Positions 7,639-16,587 are shown, numbered from the stretch's first letter. The stretch is DNA of 64,000 nt from Actinomycetota bacterium (GCA_016870365.1 VGBW01000002.1:124001-188000); one strand, 5' to 3'. Program-made: numbers and translations. Notes: generated by a model not told the origin, from the sequence alone.

Positions 7639-8562
7639 GTGAGCGAAACGATCAAGGTGGCGAAACTTGCGAGCGAACTTCTTGCCCTAGCAACGCCACT
7701 TGCTGCCTTTGATATGCCCTTGCTTGATGCCCATGGCGCAACCTTGGCCCTGAATGTGATGTCAAGAGAGCAGGTCGCACTTAGATCTGGCTCACGAATC
7801 CGTGCGACTCAAATAGGTCTTGCCGCATCTCTTGGTCTAGATCGCCTCCCAACTAGACCACAACCAAGAGTCGTTATTGTTTCAGCAGGAGATGATTTAG
7901 TTGAACCGGGTTCGCAGCTTAGAGATGGAAAAGATGAGTTTGAGACTAATTCCTGGCTATTGACCACCGCTGCAAAAGAGGCTGGGGCGGTGGGCTATCG
8001 GGTTCATACCATCCCAGAAAACACCTCCCAACTAAAGGATGTAATCGAAGATCAGTTAGTCAGAGCAGATCTATTGGTTATCTGTGGCGAGCGACATGAT
8101 GAATCATTTTCACTTATTTATTCTGTATTGAGCGAGCTAGGAAAAGTTCGTGAGGTGCTTCCATTGATTGAAGGAAGCGGCAAACATGCATATGGAGTTG
8201 TAGGCCCTGATCAGACCCCAGTGGTTGCACTTCCCGGGGATCCGATATTTGCATATATCTCAGCAGAACTCTTCATCCGTCCCATGATTCGTAACATGAT
8301 GGGCCTATATGACATTCATCGACCAGTAATTAAAGCAACCCTAACCAGTGATGTATCGAGCGAAGTTGGCAAGCACTCCTTTATCCGCGGCATTCTCTCT
8401 AACGATAAACCTGTGCGAAGGCTCATCACTCCGATCGAAAATCAAGGAGATTTGATTGGACTATCTGATGCCACAGGCCTAGTAGTGATTTCAGAGAGTG
8501 AAAGTGGCGCTAGTACTGGCGATGAGGTTGATGTACTAGTTCTTGAGCGACGATTTAATTGA
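7639..8562 (+). CDS. MoeA-like protein lacking domain 2; candidate Glp (gephyrin-like division protein)
   Basis: 307 residues against about 400 for MoeA. The N-terminal helices (to about residue 40) run straight into VALRSGSRIRATQIGLAASLG. In MoeA that segment lies after the inserted domain 2, so the PPFDNSAMDGYA region and the whole domain 2 are missing. Domain 3 remains (RVVIVSAGDDLVEPG, later VVALPGDPIF), as does the C-terminal beta domain (to DVLVLER). The TGG.S.GDYD ligand loop has become CGERHDESFS. Molybdenum-cofactor synthesis is therefore unlikely. Position next to 5-FCL, RimJ and a single-pass-like membrane protein matches the actinobacterial Glp-GlpR/SepX cluster, where a MoeA paralogue organises the divisome. 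The division role is inferred from synteny. Confidence 0.75.
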   Translation: MSETIKVAKLASELLALATPLAAFDMPLLDAHGATLALNVMSREQVALRSGSRIRATQIGLAASLGLDRLPTRPQPRVVIVSAGDDLVEPGSQLRDGKDEFETNSWLLTTAAKEAGAVGYRVHTIPENTSQLKDVIEDQLVRADLLVICGERHDESFSLIYSVLSELGKVREVLPLIEGSGKHAYGVVGPDQTPVVALPGDPIFAYISAELFIRPMIRNMMGLYDIHRPVIKATLTSDVSSEVGKHSFIRGILSNDKPVRRLITPIENQGDLIGLSDATGLVVISESESGASTGDEVDVLVLERRFN

Positions 8563-9139
8563 TCTTATGGCAAGTAGTTATGGACAAAATTGGCCCACAA
8601 TTCTCAAGGATGAGCAGATAACCCTAAGACCACTTAGGTTGCGCGATAGAAGAGCTTGGCTATCTATTAGGAAAAGTAATAGAACCTGGCTCTCGCAATG
8701 GGAGGCAACCTCGCCCATTGAGCAGGAGAATCAAAGCCTTCCTAGTTACTTTGGAATGGTCAATCACCACAAAGTCGAGGGGCGAGCTGGAAGATCATTA
8801 ACTCTTGCAATCTGGTTTGAAAAGGATCTAATTGGCCAAATCACCCTGGGCGGAATCTCCTATGGCGCATATCGCGGGGGCCACATTGGCTATTGGATTG
8901 ATGAGCGATATGCCAACAAAGGGATAACCACTCGGGCTGTTAGGCGATTGACTACTTATGGCTTTGAGGAACTTGGTTTACATCGCATCGAAATTAATCT
9001 AAGACCTGAGAATGCTGCATCCAAGAGAGTTGCCGAGAAGGCAGGCTATACCTTTGAAGGGCTTAGGCCTCGCTACCTTCATATTGATGGCTCATGGCGC
9101 GACCACCTTTGCTATGTGAAAGAAAATCCCCGAATTTAG
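8543..9139 (+). CDS. GNAT acetyltransferase, RimJ/RimL type
   Basis: 198 residues from TTG, or 190 from ATG at 8567, which fits homologues better (the conserved part begins WPTILKDEQITLRPL). The GNAT fold is visible in order: ITLRPLRLRDRRAW, then the acetyl-CoA loop region GYWIDERYANKGITTRAVR near 129-147, then LHRIEINLRPENAASKRVAEKAGY. It is likely an N-alpha-acetyltransferase for a ribosomal protein or other substrate. It overlaps the MoeA-like gene by 20 bp (none if ATG 8567 is used). In Mycobacterium the same place holds rimJ (Rv0995). Confidence 0.88.
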   Translation: MSDDLIDLMASSYGQNWPTILKDEQITLRPLRLRDRRAWLSIRKSNRTWLSQWEATSPIEQENQSLPSYFGMVNHHKVEGRAGRSLTLAIWFEKDLIGQITLGGISYGAYRGGHIGYWIDERYANKGITTRAVRRLTTYGFEELGLHRIEINLRPENAASKRVAEKAGYTFEGLRPRYLHIDGSWRDHLCYVKENPRI

Positions 9140-9201
9140 AATCATAGAGACTCTAGAAAACCTTAATTTATCATCAAGTAAATCCCAGAAAAATCCATCC
9201 C

Positions 9202-10029
9202 TTGCCTTTAAGGTTATCTTTCATGGGATCAGGGCTCATCTACTTAATCATCATCGGCATGTGGATTGCCTACTTCCTCCCCCGTTGGATATCAAACTAT
9301 GAAGAGATAAGCGGGAAAACAGTCAAACGTTTTGATGAGGCGATGAAAGCTGTTGGCATAACTTCTGGTCATACTGCTCTGGCTCTTGAATCTGTTAATA
9401 GGAAACGCGAGGAGCAATTAGCAACTCGCCGAATCCAATTCTTTTCAATCATTGGATTAGCAATTGTTATTTCACTATTTACTTTGGTTGGACTCTTATC
9501 TCCCATAATTTTGTTATTGCCTGGGTCAGTTTTTGCTATGTATGTAGTCAATGCTCGCTATCGAATAGGTTTAGTGCAGGAAGAAGTCAAGAGAATCAAT
9601 GCAGCAAGCAGGGTTACACATAGATCCTCTTCAGCAAGTTATGCAGAAATCATTGGAAGATCGAAACGCGCAGCCTCCTTTGCAAGTATCACTCAGGGCT
9701 CTGGATTAAGCGAAGAGCAATGGCTTCCTCTATCAGATCGAGTTTCTCATTCTCAAGAAGCAGGAAGTATTACCTTGCTACCAAAGGGCAGCGCTGCCAG
9801 CGATGATAAGAGTTGGGATCCAGTGGCAGTCCCTGCTCCTAATTATGCTAGTTCATCTAAAGCTGTCCCTCGCCGCGTAATTGACTTAACAATTCCAGGG
9901 GCTTGGAGTGAAGCGCAAGAAAAGATCATGCGCGAAGCTCTAGCACCTAGCGCAGATAAGATTTTTGATCAAGAAATCGCAGATCAGTATGGAGAGCAAC
10001 TTCGTAGCAATAGAGCTGCTGGTCAGTAA
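9202..10029 (+). CDS. Membrane protein, GlpR/SepX-like divisome protein
   Basis: 275 residues. The N-terminal helix SGLIYLIIIGMWIAYFLPRW (about residues 9-28) is followed by a cytoplasmic segment, two adjoining hydrophobic segments at about 79-115, then a long disordered, Ser/Pro/Ala-rich, soluble C-terminus ending in a short conserved stretch with VIDLTIPGAWSEAQ. This architecture and the place after 5-FCL, the MoeA-like gene and rimJ match the actinobacterial membrane receptor GlpR (SepX in Streptomyces), which recruits the gephyrin-like protein to the division site. ATG 9223 (MGSGLIY) is a good alternative start. Assignment rests on synteny and topology. Confidence 0.65.
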   Translation: MPLRLSFMGSGLIYLIIIGMWIAYFLPRWISNYEEISGKTVKRFDEAMKAVGITSGHTALALESVNRKREEQLATRRIQFFSIIGLAIVISLFTLVGLLSPIILLLPGSVFAMYVVNARYRIGLVQEEVKRINAASRVTHRSSSASYAEIIGRSKRAASFASITQGSGLSEEQWLPLSDRVSHSQEAGSITLLPKGSAASDDKSWDPVAVPAPNYASSSKAVPRRVIDLTIPGAWSEAQEKIMREALAPSADKIFDQEIADQYGEQLRSNRAAGQ

Positions 10030-11292
10030 TCAAATCCAGCTAGGAAACCACATCCGTGCATACCAATCTTGGTATGGCAAGACTGACCCAACATAGAGCG
10101 GAAAAAAGTAGGCAAAGGTCAGGCCATTTAGGCCAACACCTAACAGGACATACTTACTTCTTACCCCTCTTTCTTCCTGATTTTCTAAGGCTTTTGACAT
10201 GATGTAAATCAGAGCCAGAATTAAGTACGGCTCAAAGGCGATGGAATAGAAATAGAAGGTAGTTCTCTCTGGAAAAGCGATCCAGGGAAGGAAATTGGCG
10301 AATAGGAAGAGCAGAATCAGACCAGCGCTTAATTCTCGGCGATAGACGAAATAACCTAAAGTAGCAAAGATTGCAAATAGCCCCAGCCACCATAGCGTAG
10401 GAGTCCCTAGGGCAAGCACTTCCTGAGAGCATTTCTGCTCACCACATCCTTTTGGTGTTGCATAGAAGAAGGATGTAGGCCTACCAAGAATCAACCAATT
10501 CCAGGGACTTGCTTCATAAGAGTGATCAGTTTCTAGGTTGGTATGAAAATCAAGCATCTCCCGATGATAATTGAATAGCGAGAGAAGAGAATTAGTTCCA
10601 GAATCTCTCTTCCATCCGATATCACTTAGGAACCAACCACTCCAAGTCACCAGGTATGTTAGGGCAGGAAGCAAAGTGAATTGCAATGCGGTCTTAATAG
10701 GAGTTCTCTTGTAGATAAGCAAGAAGATGACAAGTGCAACCAAGATATATAGCGCGCTCCATTTCGTCGCAAGTGCTAAGCCAATAGTTATGCCAGCCTG
10801 CCAATACCTTTCCCTGATCACGAAGTAAAAGGTGAGTAGAATAAAGAAAGATAGAAAGATATCTAGAAGCGCGGTTCTTGACATCACAAGATGTAATCCG
10901 TCAAATGAGATCAGGGTTGTGGCGATTAGACTCAAGAAAGTTGATTTGAAGAGGGCCTGGGTAATGAAATAGAGAAGAATTATTGAGGCAAGACCAAAAA
11001 GTGCTGCACTAAATCGCCATCCAAGCGGGATATCACCAAAGATCTTAATACCTAGCCCTATCAGCCATTTGCCTAAAGGAGGGTGAACTACGAATTCTGC
11101 CTCACCTGATTCACTCTCAACCCCATAGGCAAGAAAGTCTCTGGCGCCATTTACGTAATAGACCTCATCGAATATCAACTCATTTGGCCTGCCCAAATTG
11201 GCAAAACGGGTGATGGCCGCAAAGAGCAAGATAACTGACAGGGTTATCTGATTGCGATACTTGAAAATCGGCCCAACCACTAAGGCGCTCAT
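10030..11292 (-). CDS. Protein O-mannosyltransferase (PMT family)
   Basis: 420 residues from the ATG at 11292 (MSALVVGPIFKYRNQ). The open frame extends upstream to 11457, but that part lies over the rsmI gene and is not PMT-like. About 10 membrane helices. The first external loop carries IFDEVYYVNGARDF with the Asp-Glu pair used by dolichyl/polyprenyl-phosphate-mannose:protein mannosyltransferases, and VHPPLGKWLIGLGI follows. A large loop (about residues 215-280) contains conserved SPWNWLI and the C-terminus has FYFYSIAFEPYLIL and FPLYVG. Family members transfer mannose from a polyprenyl phosphate to Ser/Thr of exported proteins. It is divergent from rsmI. Confidence 0.9.
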   Translation of the reverse strand: MSALVVGPIFKYRNQITLSVILLFAAITRFANLGRPNELIFDEVYYVNGARDFLAYGVESESGEAEFVVHPPLGKWLIGLGIKIFGDIPLGWRFSAALFGLASIILLYFITQALFKSTFLSLIATTLISFDGLHLVMSRTALLDIFLSFFILLTFYFVIRERYWQAGITIGLALATKWSALYILVALVIFLLIYKRTPIKTALQFTLLPALTYLVTWSGWFLSDIGWKRDSGTNSLLSLFNYHREMLDFHTNLETDHSYEASPWNWLILGRPTSFFYATPKGCGEQKCSQEVLALGTPTLWWLGLFAIFATLGYFVYRRELSAGLILLFLFANFLPWIAFPERTTFYFYSIAFEPYLILALIYIMSKALENQEERGVRSKYVLLGVGLNGLTFAYFFPLYVGSVLPYQDWYARMWFPSWI

Positions 11293-11320
11293 GATGGACA
11301 AGGATACTGAGGGCCATAAT

Positions 11321-12160
11321 GTGGCAGTGGGCGAGTTGATTCTGGCTGGAGTGCCTCTTGGAAACATTGGTGATGCCTCAGAGAGATTGAAGACAGCTAT
11401 TTCTAGCGCTGATGTTGTTCTTGCCGAAGATTCACGCAGATTTGCTCGCCTATGCAAAGACCTTGGAATTGAATGTAGGGCAGAAGTCCTCTCATTCTTT
11501 GAAGGAAATGAAACCTCTCGACTTGATGAAATCGCAACTCACTTAGCATCAGGCCTCCAAGTCTTGCTAGTAAGCGATGCTGGAATGCCGTCAGTTAGCG
11601 ATCCGGGATATCGCGCAGTGAGAATGGCAATTGATAAAGGATTTAGAGTTTCAGTAATACCAGGTCCCAGCGCCCCTCTTGCAGCCCTAGCTATCTCAGG
11701 TCTACCCAGTGATTCATTCGCCTTTGATGGGTTTGTGCCAAGAGGTTCAGGGGCTCGAGATCAATTCTTCGAAGATCGCGCAACGGAAACTCGAACCTTA
11801 ATTGTTTTTGAAGCGCCTCATCGAATTAGCGAATCACTTGAATCAATGATCAAAAGCTTTGGTGAAAATAGACAAGCAGTTATCTGTCGCGAACTAACGA
11901 AGAACTATGAAGAGGTAGTGCGTGGTGATTTGTCAGAGTTATTGACCTGGTCGGAAAGTAAGGAGATGCTTGGTGAATTTACTATCGTTATTGCTCCATA
12001 TGATCCAAGTGAGCAAGCAATTAATTATCAGGATGTAGTTGATGCCGTTTCGCGCTATGAGTCAGCGGGGATCACTCGTAAAGAGGCTATCGCCTCAGCT
12101 GCCAAAGAACTACGTATACGCAAGCGAAAAGTCTTCGACATCATGGTGGAGCAGAAGTAG
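11321..12160 (+). CDS. rsmI: 16S rRNA (cytidine1402-2'-O)-methyltransferase
   Basis: 279 residues from GTG at 11321, chosen because GAGGG lies 7 bp upstream and the family fold starts at once (GELILAGVPLGNIGD). ATGs at 11291 and 11294 give 9-10 extra residues. Tetrapyrrole-methylase-type SAM-dependent enzyme with LAEDSRRFARL (about 30-40), VSDAGMPSVSDPG (about 80-92), VIPGPSAPLAALAISGLP (about 106-123) and FEAPHR (about 159-164). It 2'-O-methylates C1402 in the ribosomal P-site together with RsmH. The next gene, metG, starts 14 bp downstream. Confidence 0.92.
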   Translation: MAVGELILAGVPLGNIGDASERLKTAISSADVVLAEDSRRFARLCKDLGIECRAEVLSFFEGNETSRLDEIATHLASGLQVLLVSDAGMPSVSDPGYRAVRMAIDKGFRVSVIPGPSAPLAALAISGLPSDSFAFDGFVPRGSGARDQFFEDRATETRTLIVFEAPHRISESLESMIKSFGENRQAVICRELTKNYEEVVRGDLSELLTWSESKEMLGEFTIVIAPYDPSEQAINYQDVVDAVSRYESAGITRKEAIASAAKELRIRKRKVFDIMVEQK

Positions 12161-12161
12161 A

Positions 12162-12167
12162 TAGAAT
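12162..12167 (+). promoter_or_regulatory. -10 element of metG (leaderless)
   Basis: TAGAAT, a 7-base spacer, then ATG. There is no ribosome binding site despite the short distance to rsmI. Confidence 0.45.
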
Positions 12168-12174
12168 TAGAGCC

Positions 12175-13740
12175 ATGTCAGATACCACTAAGTCTTTCTA
12201 TCTGACTACGCCTATTTATTATGTTAATGATGTCCCCCATATTGGTCATGCCTACACAACTGTGGCTGGAGATTTATTGACCCGTTGGCACCGGCAAAGA
12301 GGTGAATCAGTCTGGTTTCTAACTGGCACCGATGAACATGGCCAGAAAGTCATGCGCACGGCCGAGGACAATAACACCGCGCCACAACCATGGTGTGATC
12401 GTTTGGTTGAGCAGGCATGGAAGCCAGTTTGGAAGCATTTAGAGATAGCAAACGATGACTTTATTCGCACTACCGAGCCTCGGCACACCAAGAGAGTCCA
12501 AGCATTTCTCCAAGGGTTGATGGAGCAGGGCTATATCTATGAAGGAAAATACGAAGGCCCATATTGCGTGGGTTGTGAAGAGTTTAAATTACCCGGTGAT
12601 CTAATTGAAGGAAATTGCAATATTCACTCAAAGCCGGTTGAGATGCTTAGCGAAACGAACTGGTTTTTTAAGCTATCAGAGTTTGCAGCACCGCTACTAG
12701 AGCACTATGAGAAAAGTCCTGATAGCTGCCAGCCAGAGAGCGCCAGGAAGGAAGTGATTTCATTCCTTGAAGGTGGAGTTTCGGATCTATCGGTATCTCG
12801 TTCGACATTTGATTGGGGCATCCGCGTGCCTTGGGATGATAAACAAGTTGTTTATGTCTGGTTTGATGCGCTTTTGAATTATGCAACTGCTGTCGGTCTA
12901 ACCGATGATCCATCAAGTGATGGTGGTAAGTTCTTTAGAGAGACGTGGCCAGCGGATGTGCATCTAGTTGGAAAAGACATTCTCCGCTTTCATGCTGTTA
13001 TCTGGCCTGCGATGTTGATGGCTGCAAAACTCCCACTTCCAAAGAAAGTATTTGCTCATGGCTGGTTACTTGTTGGGGGTGAGAAGATGAGCAAGAGCAA
13101 ATTAACAGGTATCGCTCCCTCTGATATCACAAATCACTTTGGCGTTGATGCTTTCCGTTATTACTTCTTGAGGGCCATACCTTTTGGTAGTGATGGCTCA
13201 TTCTCTTGGGAAGATATGGCAGCCCGCTATACCAGCGAGCTCGCTAATGATTTTGGGAATCTGGCCTCACGCCTTGCAGCAATGGTTGAAAAATACTGCG
13301 ATGGGATGGTGCCAGAACCAGCAAAAGATGAAGAGCTAGCTCGTGCGCTATCAAAGACAGTTGAGAGCGCAGATAAATCAATAGTGGCTCTTGATTTTCA
13401 AGGAGGAATAAATGCCATTATGGATTTCTGCAAGGCCGTTAATGGCTATGTCACATTACAACGGCCTTGGGTAATAGCAAAGGATGCAAGCAAGAAGGGT
13501 GAGCTTGATGCAATTCTATATAACACTGCCGAGTCCTTGAGAGCACTTGCAGTTCTACTTCATCCTGTAATGCCCATATCAACCGCCAAGTTGTGGTCAT
13601 ATCTTGGCGCTGAGAGCAGTCTTGGGTCCATCGCTTCGCAGAAGATCGCAGAGGTTGCAAAGTGGGGACAGCTAAAGAGTGGAAGCAAAATAGTTAAAGG
13701 TGAAATCCTCTTTCCTCGCCTGCCAGATTTAGAGAGTTAA
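12175..13740 (+). CDS. metG: Methionyl-tRNA synthetase
   Basis: 521 residues, the short form without the C-terminal dimerisation/tRNA-binding domain. The class I signatures are HIGH at residues 22-25 (PHIGHAY) and KMSKS at about 304-308. Between them are the connective domain with a CVGCEEF half-site and a CNIH remnant, so zinc binding appears reduced to one knuckle. The C-terminal helical anticodon-binding domain includes RPWVIAKD and LHPVMPISTAKLW. It charges initiator and elongator tRNA-Met. It probably has its own leaderless promoter and may also be co-transcribed with rsmI and tatD. Confidence 0.97.
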   Translation: MSDTTKSFYLTTPIYYVNDVPHIGHAYTTVAGDLLTRWHRQRGESVWFLTGTDEHGQKVMRTAEDNNTAPQPWCDRLVEQAWKPVWKHLEIANDDFIRTTEPRHTKRVQAFLQGLMEQGYIYEGKYEGPYCVGCEEFKLPGDLIEGNCNIHSKPVEMLSETNWFFKLSEFAAPLLEHYEKSPDSCQPESARKEVISFLEGGVSDLSVSRSTFDWGIRVPWDDKQVVYVWFDALLNYATAVGLTDDPSSDGGKFFRETWPADVHLVGKDILRFHAVIWPAMLMAAKLPLPKKVFAHGWLLVGGEKMSKSKLTGIAPSDITNHFGVDAFRYYFLRAIPFGSDGSFSWEDMAARYTSELANDFGNLASRLAAMVEKYCDGMVPEPAKDEELARALSKTVESADKSIVALDFQGGINAIMDFCKAVNGYVTLQRPWVIAKDASKKGELDAILYNTAESLRALAVLLHPVMPISTAKLWSYLGAESSLGSIASQKIAEVAKWGQLKSGSKIVKGEILFPRLPDLES

Positions 13741-13752
13741 ATAGCTTAGAAA

Positions 13753-14613
13753 ATGGCTGATCGAAACAAACGCGAAAGTGATCGCAAGCAAGCCCCACTT
13801 CCAGAGCCCCTTCCAACCCCTTGCGTTGATTCTCACGCTCATCTTGAAATTGTTACTGGAGCAGCAGCCGATCATGCAGATGTGAAGAAGGTTCTCGATG
13901 ATGCCAGAAGCGTTGGTATTGATCGAGTTGTTCAAGTGGGTATCGCTGTTAGAGAGTCGAAATGGTCAATTGAGTGCGCCAATAAATGGAATACCCAAGT
14001 GTTAGCAACGGTGGCCCTTCATCCCAATGAAGCTCCTCTCATTAGAGACCTTGAAGCAGATCTAGAGGAGATCAATAGATTAGCGGGTGAGAATAGAGTC
14101 TGTGCCATTGGTGAAACTGGGATGGATTTCTTTCGAACCGAGGAGAGCCTTAGGGACAAACAGAGGTATTCATTTAGAAAGCATATTGAAATTGCAAAAG
14201 CACATAAGAAAGCTCTAGTGATACATGATCGCGACTCTCATCGAGCAGTGTTAGATCTTCTAGATGAAGTTGGAGCACCCAGTCATACAGTCTTTCATTC
14301 CTTCTCAGGAGATGCTGAGATGGCCAAAGAATGCGTTGCCAAGGGCTATTTTGTCTCTTTCTCGGGAGCTTTGACTTTTAAGAATGCTCCACTGCTACAT
14401 GAGGCGCTAATGCACGTACCGCTGGCGAACTTACTCGTTGAAACAGATGCTCCTTTTCTCACTCCCGTTCCAAATCGTGGGGCGCATAACACTCCAGCCC
14501 AAATCCCACATACCTTGCGTTTCATGTCAGACAGACGTGGAGAGGATCTGGCGACTCTAACTCGCGCCATTAGCAATAATGCTGAGTACATCTTTGGATC
14601 TTTCACCCGATGA
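13753..14613 (+). CDS. tatD: TatD family metal-dependent hydrolase (DNase)
   Basis: 286 residues. The TIM-barrel amidohydrolase motifs are DSHAHLE (about 25-31), AIGETGMDFF (about 117-126), VIHDRDSH (about 156-163), HSFSGDAEMAKECV, and VETDAPFLTP near 229-238. They provide the two-metal centre of the TatD 3'-5' exonucleases. An N-terminal charged stretch (RNKRESDRKQ) precedes the fold. It sits between metG and rsmA as in most Actinobacteria, and its stop overlaps the rsmA start by 4 bp. Confidence 0.95.
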   Translation: MADRNKRESDRKQAPLPEPLPTPCVDSHAHLEIVTGAAADHADVKKVLDDARSVGIDRVVQVGIAVRESKWSIECANKWNTQVLATVALHPNEAPLIRDLEADLEEINRLAGENRVCAIGETGMDFFRTEESLRDKQRYSFRKHIEIAKAHKKALVIHDRDSHRAVLDLLDEVGAPSHTVFHSFSGDAEMAKECVAKGYFVSFSGALTFKNAPLLHEALMHVPLANLLVETDAPFLTPVPNRGAHNTPAQIPHTLRFMSDRRGEDLATLTRAISNNAEYIFGSFTR

Positions 14614-15455
14614 GCATCACTCTTATCGGCGTAGGTGAGATAAGACAGATTGCAGAGTCCCTCCAGCTTCGTCCCACAAAGTCTTTAGGGCAGAATTTTG
14701 TAATTGATAGCAATACCTGCCAGAAAATTGTCCGCATGGCTGGAATTAGTGGAAGTGATCATGTAGTTGAAATTGGTCCAGGCCTTGGCTCGCTAACCCT
14801 GGCACTTCTTCAAGTAAGCGATAAAGTAACGGCAATCGAGATTGATAAGCGTTTGGCAGATCAACTAGAGATAACGGCAAGGGCTCATGGAGCAAGTTCT
14901 GAAGATCTAAAAGTAATCAATGCCGATGCCCTGCAAGTAGATGAAGTCGCTGGCAAACCCAACAAGTTGGTCGCAAACCTTCCTTACAACATCTCAGTGC
15001 CAGTTCTATTGGCCTTCCTGCAGAAATTTGAATCCATCACTTCAGGAATTGTTATGGTCCAAAGTGAGGTAGCAGAGCGATTAGCAGCAAAACCTGGGAG
15101 CAGAATCTATGGGGTTCCAAGCGCTAAAGCTGCTTGGTGGGCAGATCTGCGATTGGGAGATTCAGTCTCACGCTCAGTATTTTGGCCAGTTCCCAAAGTT
15201 GATTCCTCCCTAGTGAAGTTCACCAGACATAGACCCCTGGGTGATGAAGCTTTAAGGAAAATGACCTTCGATCTAGTCGATCGCGCCTTTGGGCAGAGAC
15301 GAAAGATGCTTCGCTCAATCTATGCAGAGCTAGCGGGGGGATCTGCCCAGGCTGAGCAGCTCTTAACTTCTGCAGGAATTGAGCCAACTATTCGAGGTGA
15401 GGCCCTATCTATCGATGATTTTCTGGCGATAGCTCGCCAATTAGATAGGTGTTAA
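14610..15455 (+). CDS. rsmA: 16S rRNA (adenine1518/1519-N6)-dimethyltransferase
   Basis: 281 residues, with an ATGA overlap with tatD. Rossmann methyltransferase motifs: KSLGQNFVID (about 24-33), VVEIGPGLGSLTLALL (about 52-67), AIEIDKRLADQL, and the catalytic NLPYNIS (about 121-127). It dimethylates two adjacent adenines in helix 45, a late 30S maturation step. The C-terminal domain (FGQRRKMLRS) is typical. It leads into ispE after 26 bp. Confidence 0.97.
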   Translation: MSITLIGVGEIRQIAESLQLRPTKSLGQNFVIDSNTCQKIVRMAGISGSDHVVEIGPGLGSLTLALLQVSDKVTAIEIDKRLADQLEITARAHGASSEDLKVINADALQVDEVAGKPNKLVANLPYNISVPVLLAFLQKFESITSGIVMVQSEVAERLAAKPGSRIYGVPSAKAAWWADLRLGDSVSRSVFWPVPKVDSSLVKFTRHRPLGDEALRKMTFDLVDRAFGQRRKMLRSIYAELAGGSAQAEQLLTSAGIEPTIRGEALSIDDFLAIARQLDRC

Positions 15456-15469
15456 TCCCTTACAAGTAA

Positions 15470-15475
15470 TACCCT
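15470..15475 (+). promoter_or_regulatory. -10 element of ispE (leaderless)
   Basis: TACCCT, then CGCCAT, then ATG. A second possible hexamer, TAATAC, overlaps it 3 bp upstream. Confidence 0.4.
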
Positions 15476-15481
15476 CGCCAT

Positions 15482-16396
15482 ATGCCCGCATCTGTTCTGG
15501 TTCGAGTACCAGGAAAAATCAATCTTCAACTCTCAGTCGGGCCTTTGCGGAAGGATGGATTTCATCGGCTAGCAACAGTGTTTCAAGCAGTCTCGATCTT
15601 CGATGATGTCAAACTTGAGCTCAATAGTGATTCTTTAATCCACGTCCAATCGAGTGCTAAGGCCAATAACCATCTACCGCTCGACAAAGAGAACTTAGCT
15701 GCCCAGGCCGTTGAACTCATGTGCAAGAGATTCAGTATCACAGATGGAATAACCATTACTTTGACTAAAGAAATTCCAGTTGCAGCTGGTATGGCTGGGG
15801 GAAGCGCTAATGCAGGAGCAGCAATAGTTGGAATGGATAGCCTTTTCAATCTTGGATTAAGTCGAAGTGAGATGGAAAAGATTGGTGCAGAACTTGGAGC
15901 AGATGTTCCATTTACGATTTCTGGCGGAACTGCGATTGGAACAGGCAAAGGTGATCAACTAGCACCAGTGCTTTCTAGGGGAACATATAGCTGGGTTCTA
16001 GCACTTTCAAGCTCTGGACTTTCAACCCCTGCGGTCTATAGTGAATGTGATCGCCTTCGCGAAGGTTTGCAAGTTGCTCCACCGCAAATAAGTGATGCGC
16101 TACTTCAAGCCTTAAGTTCAGGTGATAGCCATAAGCTTGGTAAAGCGTTAAGCAATGATTTGCAAGCAGCTGCATGCTCACTAAAACCAGCGCTTCGCCT
16201 AATTCTTGAAGTTGGCTTGGATTATGGAGCACTCGGTGGAATTGTCTCTGGCTCAGGACCCACAGTCGCATTCTTGGCAGAGCATGAAGATCATGCGCTG
16301 GATCTTGTCGTTGCTCTGACCTCAAGCGGGGTTGTCGGCAATGTAGTTAGAGCATCTGGGCCAGTACCCGGAGCTAAGGTGATTGAGAGCCTTTAG
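15482..16396 (+). CDS. ispE: 4-diphosphocytidyl-2-C-methyl-D-erythritol kinase
   Basis: 304 residues, GHMP kinase fold. VPGKINLQLSVGPLRKDGFH (about 8-27) gives the N-terminal motif. The ATP-binding PVAAGMAGGSANAGA is near 98-112, and the GGIVSGSGPT C-terminal motif near 256-265. It phosphorylates CDP-ME in the MEP isoprenoid pathway. IspH of the same pathway lies at 45440 and a cis-prenyltransferase at 39279. The order tatD-rsmA-ispE is a usual actinobacterial arrangement. Confidence 0.96.
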   Translation: MPASVLVRVPGKINLQLSVGPLRKDGFHRLATVFQAVSIFDDVKLELNSDSLIHVQSSAKANNHLPLDKENLAAQAVELMCKRFSITDGITITLTKEIPVAAGMAGGSANAGAAIVGMDSLFNLGLSRSEMEKIGAELGADVPFTISGGTAIGTGKGDQLAPVLSRGTYSWVLALSSSGLSTPAVYSECDRLREGLQVAPPQISDALLQALSSGDSHKLGKALSNDLQAAACSLKPALRLILEVGLDYGALGGIVSGSGPTVAFLAEHEDHALDLVVALTSSGVVGNVVRASGPVPGAKVIESL

Positions 16397-16431
16397 GAAT
16401 CAGGTGTTATGAAGCATTGAGTCTGAGGCAA

Positions 16432-16437
16432 TAGAAT
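16432..16437 (+). promoter_or_regulatory. -10 element of tRNA-Gln
   Basis: TAGAAT ends 6 bp before the first base of the mature tRNA, so the transcript may have no 5' leader. I see no clear -35. Confidence 0.4.
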
Positions 16438-16443
16438 TTAGGT

Positions 16444-16518
16444 TCCTCCATTGTGTAGTGGCTAGCACATGGGCCTTTGAAGCCCAGGGTCCAGGATCGA
16501 TACCTGGTGGAGGAGCCA
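16444..16518 (+). tRNA. tRNA-Gln (anticodon TTG)
   Basis: Acceptor stem TCCTCCA/TGGAGGA, anticodon stem TGGGC/GCCCA with loop CTTTGAA (anticodon TTG), T-arm CCAGG/CCTGG, discriminator G and an encoded CCA at 16516-16518. Confidence 0.97.
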
Positions 16519-16587
16519 GATTTAAGCAGGAAAGAGAAGGGCTACAAATTAAATAGAATAAGGCCAGGAGCGCAGAGAGGGGGGGAG

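Noticed and set aside
10030-11457. Extension of the PMT gene to 11457
   Set aside because: The first 55 codons lie antisense to rsmI and do not look like a PMT N-terminus. ATG 11292 begins the membrane protein properly.
12252-12916. Minus-strand open frames over metG
   Set aside because: Antisense shadows of a well-conserved gene; low-complexity translations.
16477-16587. glmU starting inside tRNA-Gln
   Set aside because: The 37 extra codons translate tRNA and spacer sequence. TTG 16588 has a purine-rich ribosome binding site and begins the conserved fold.
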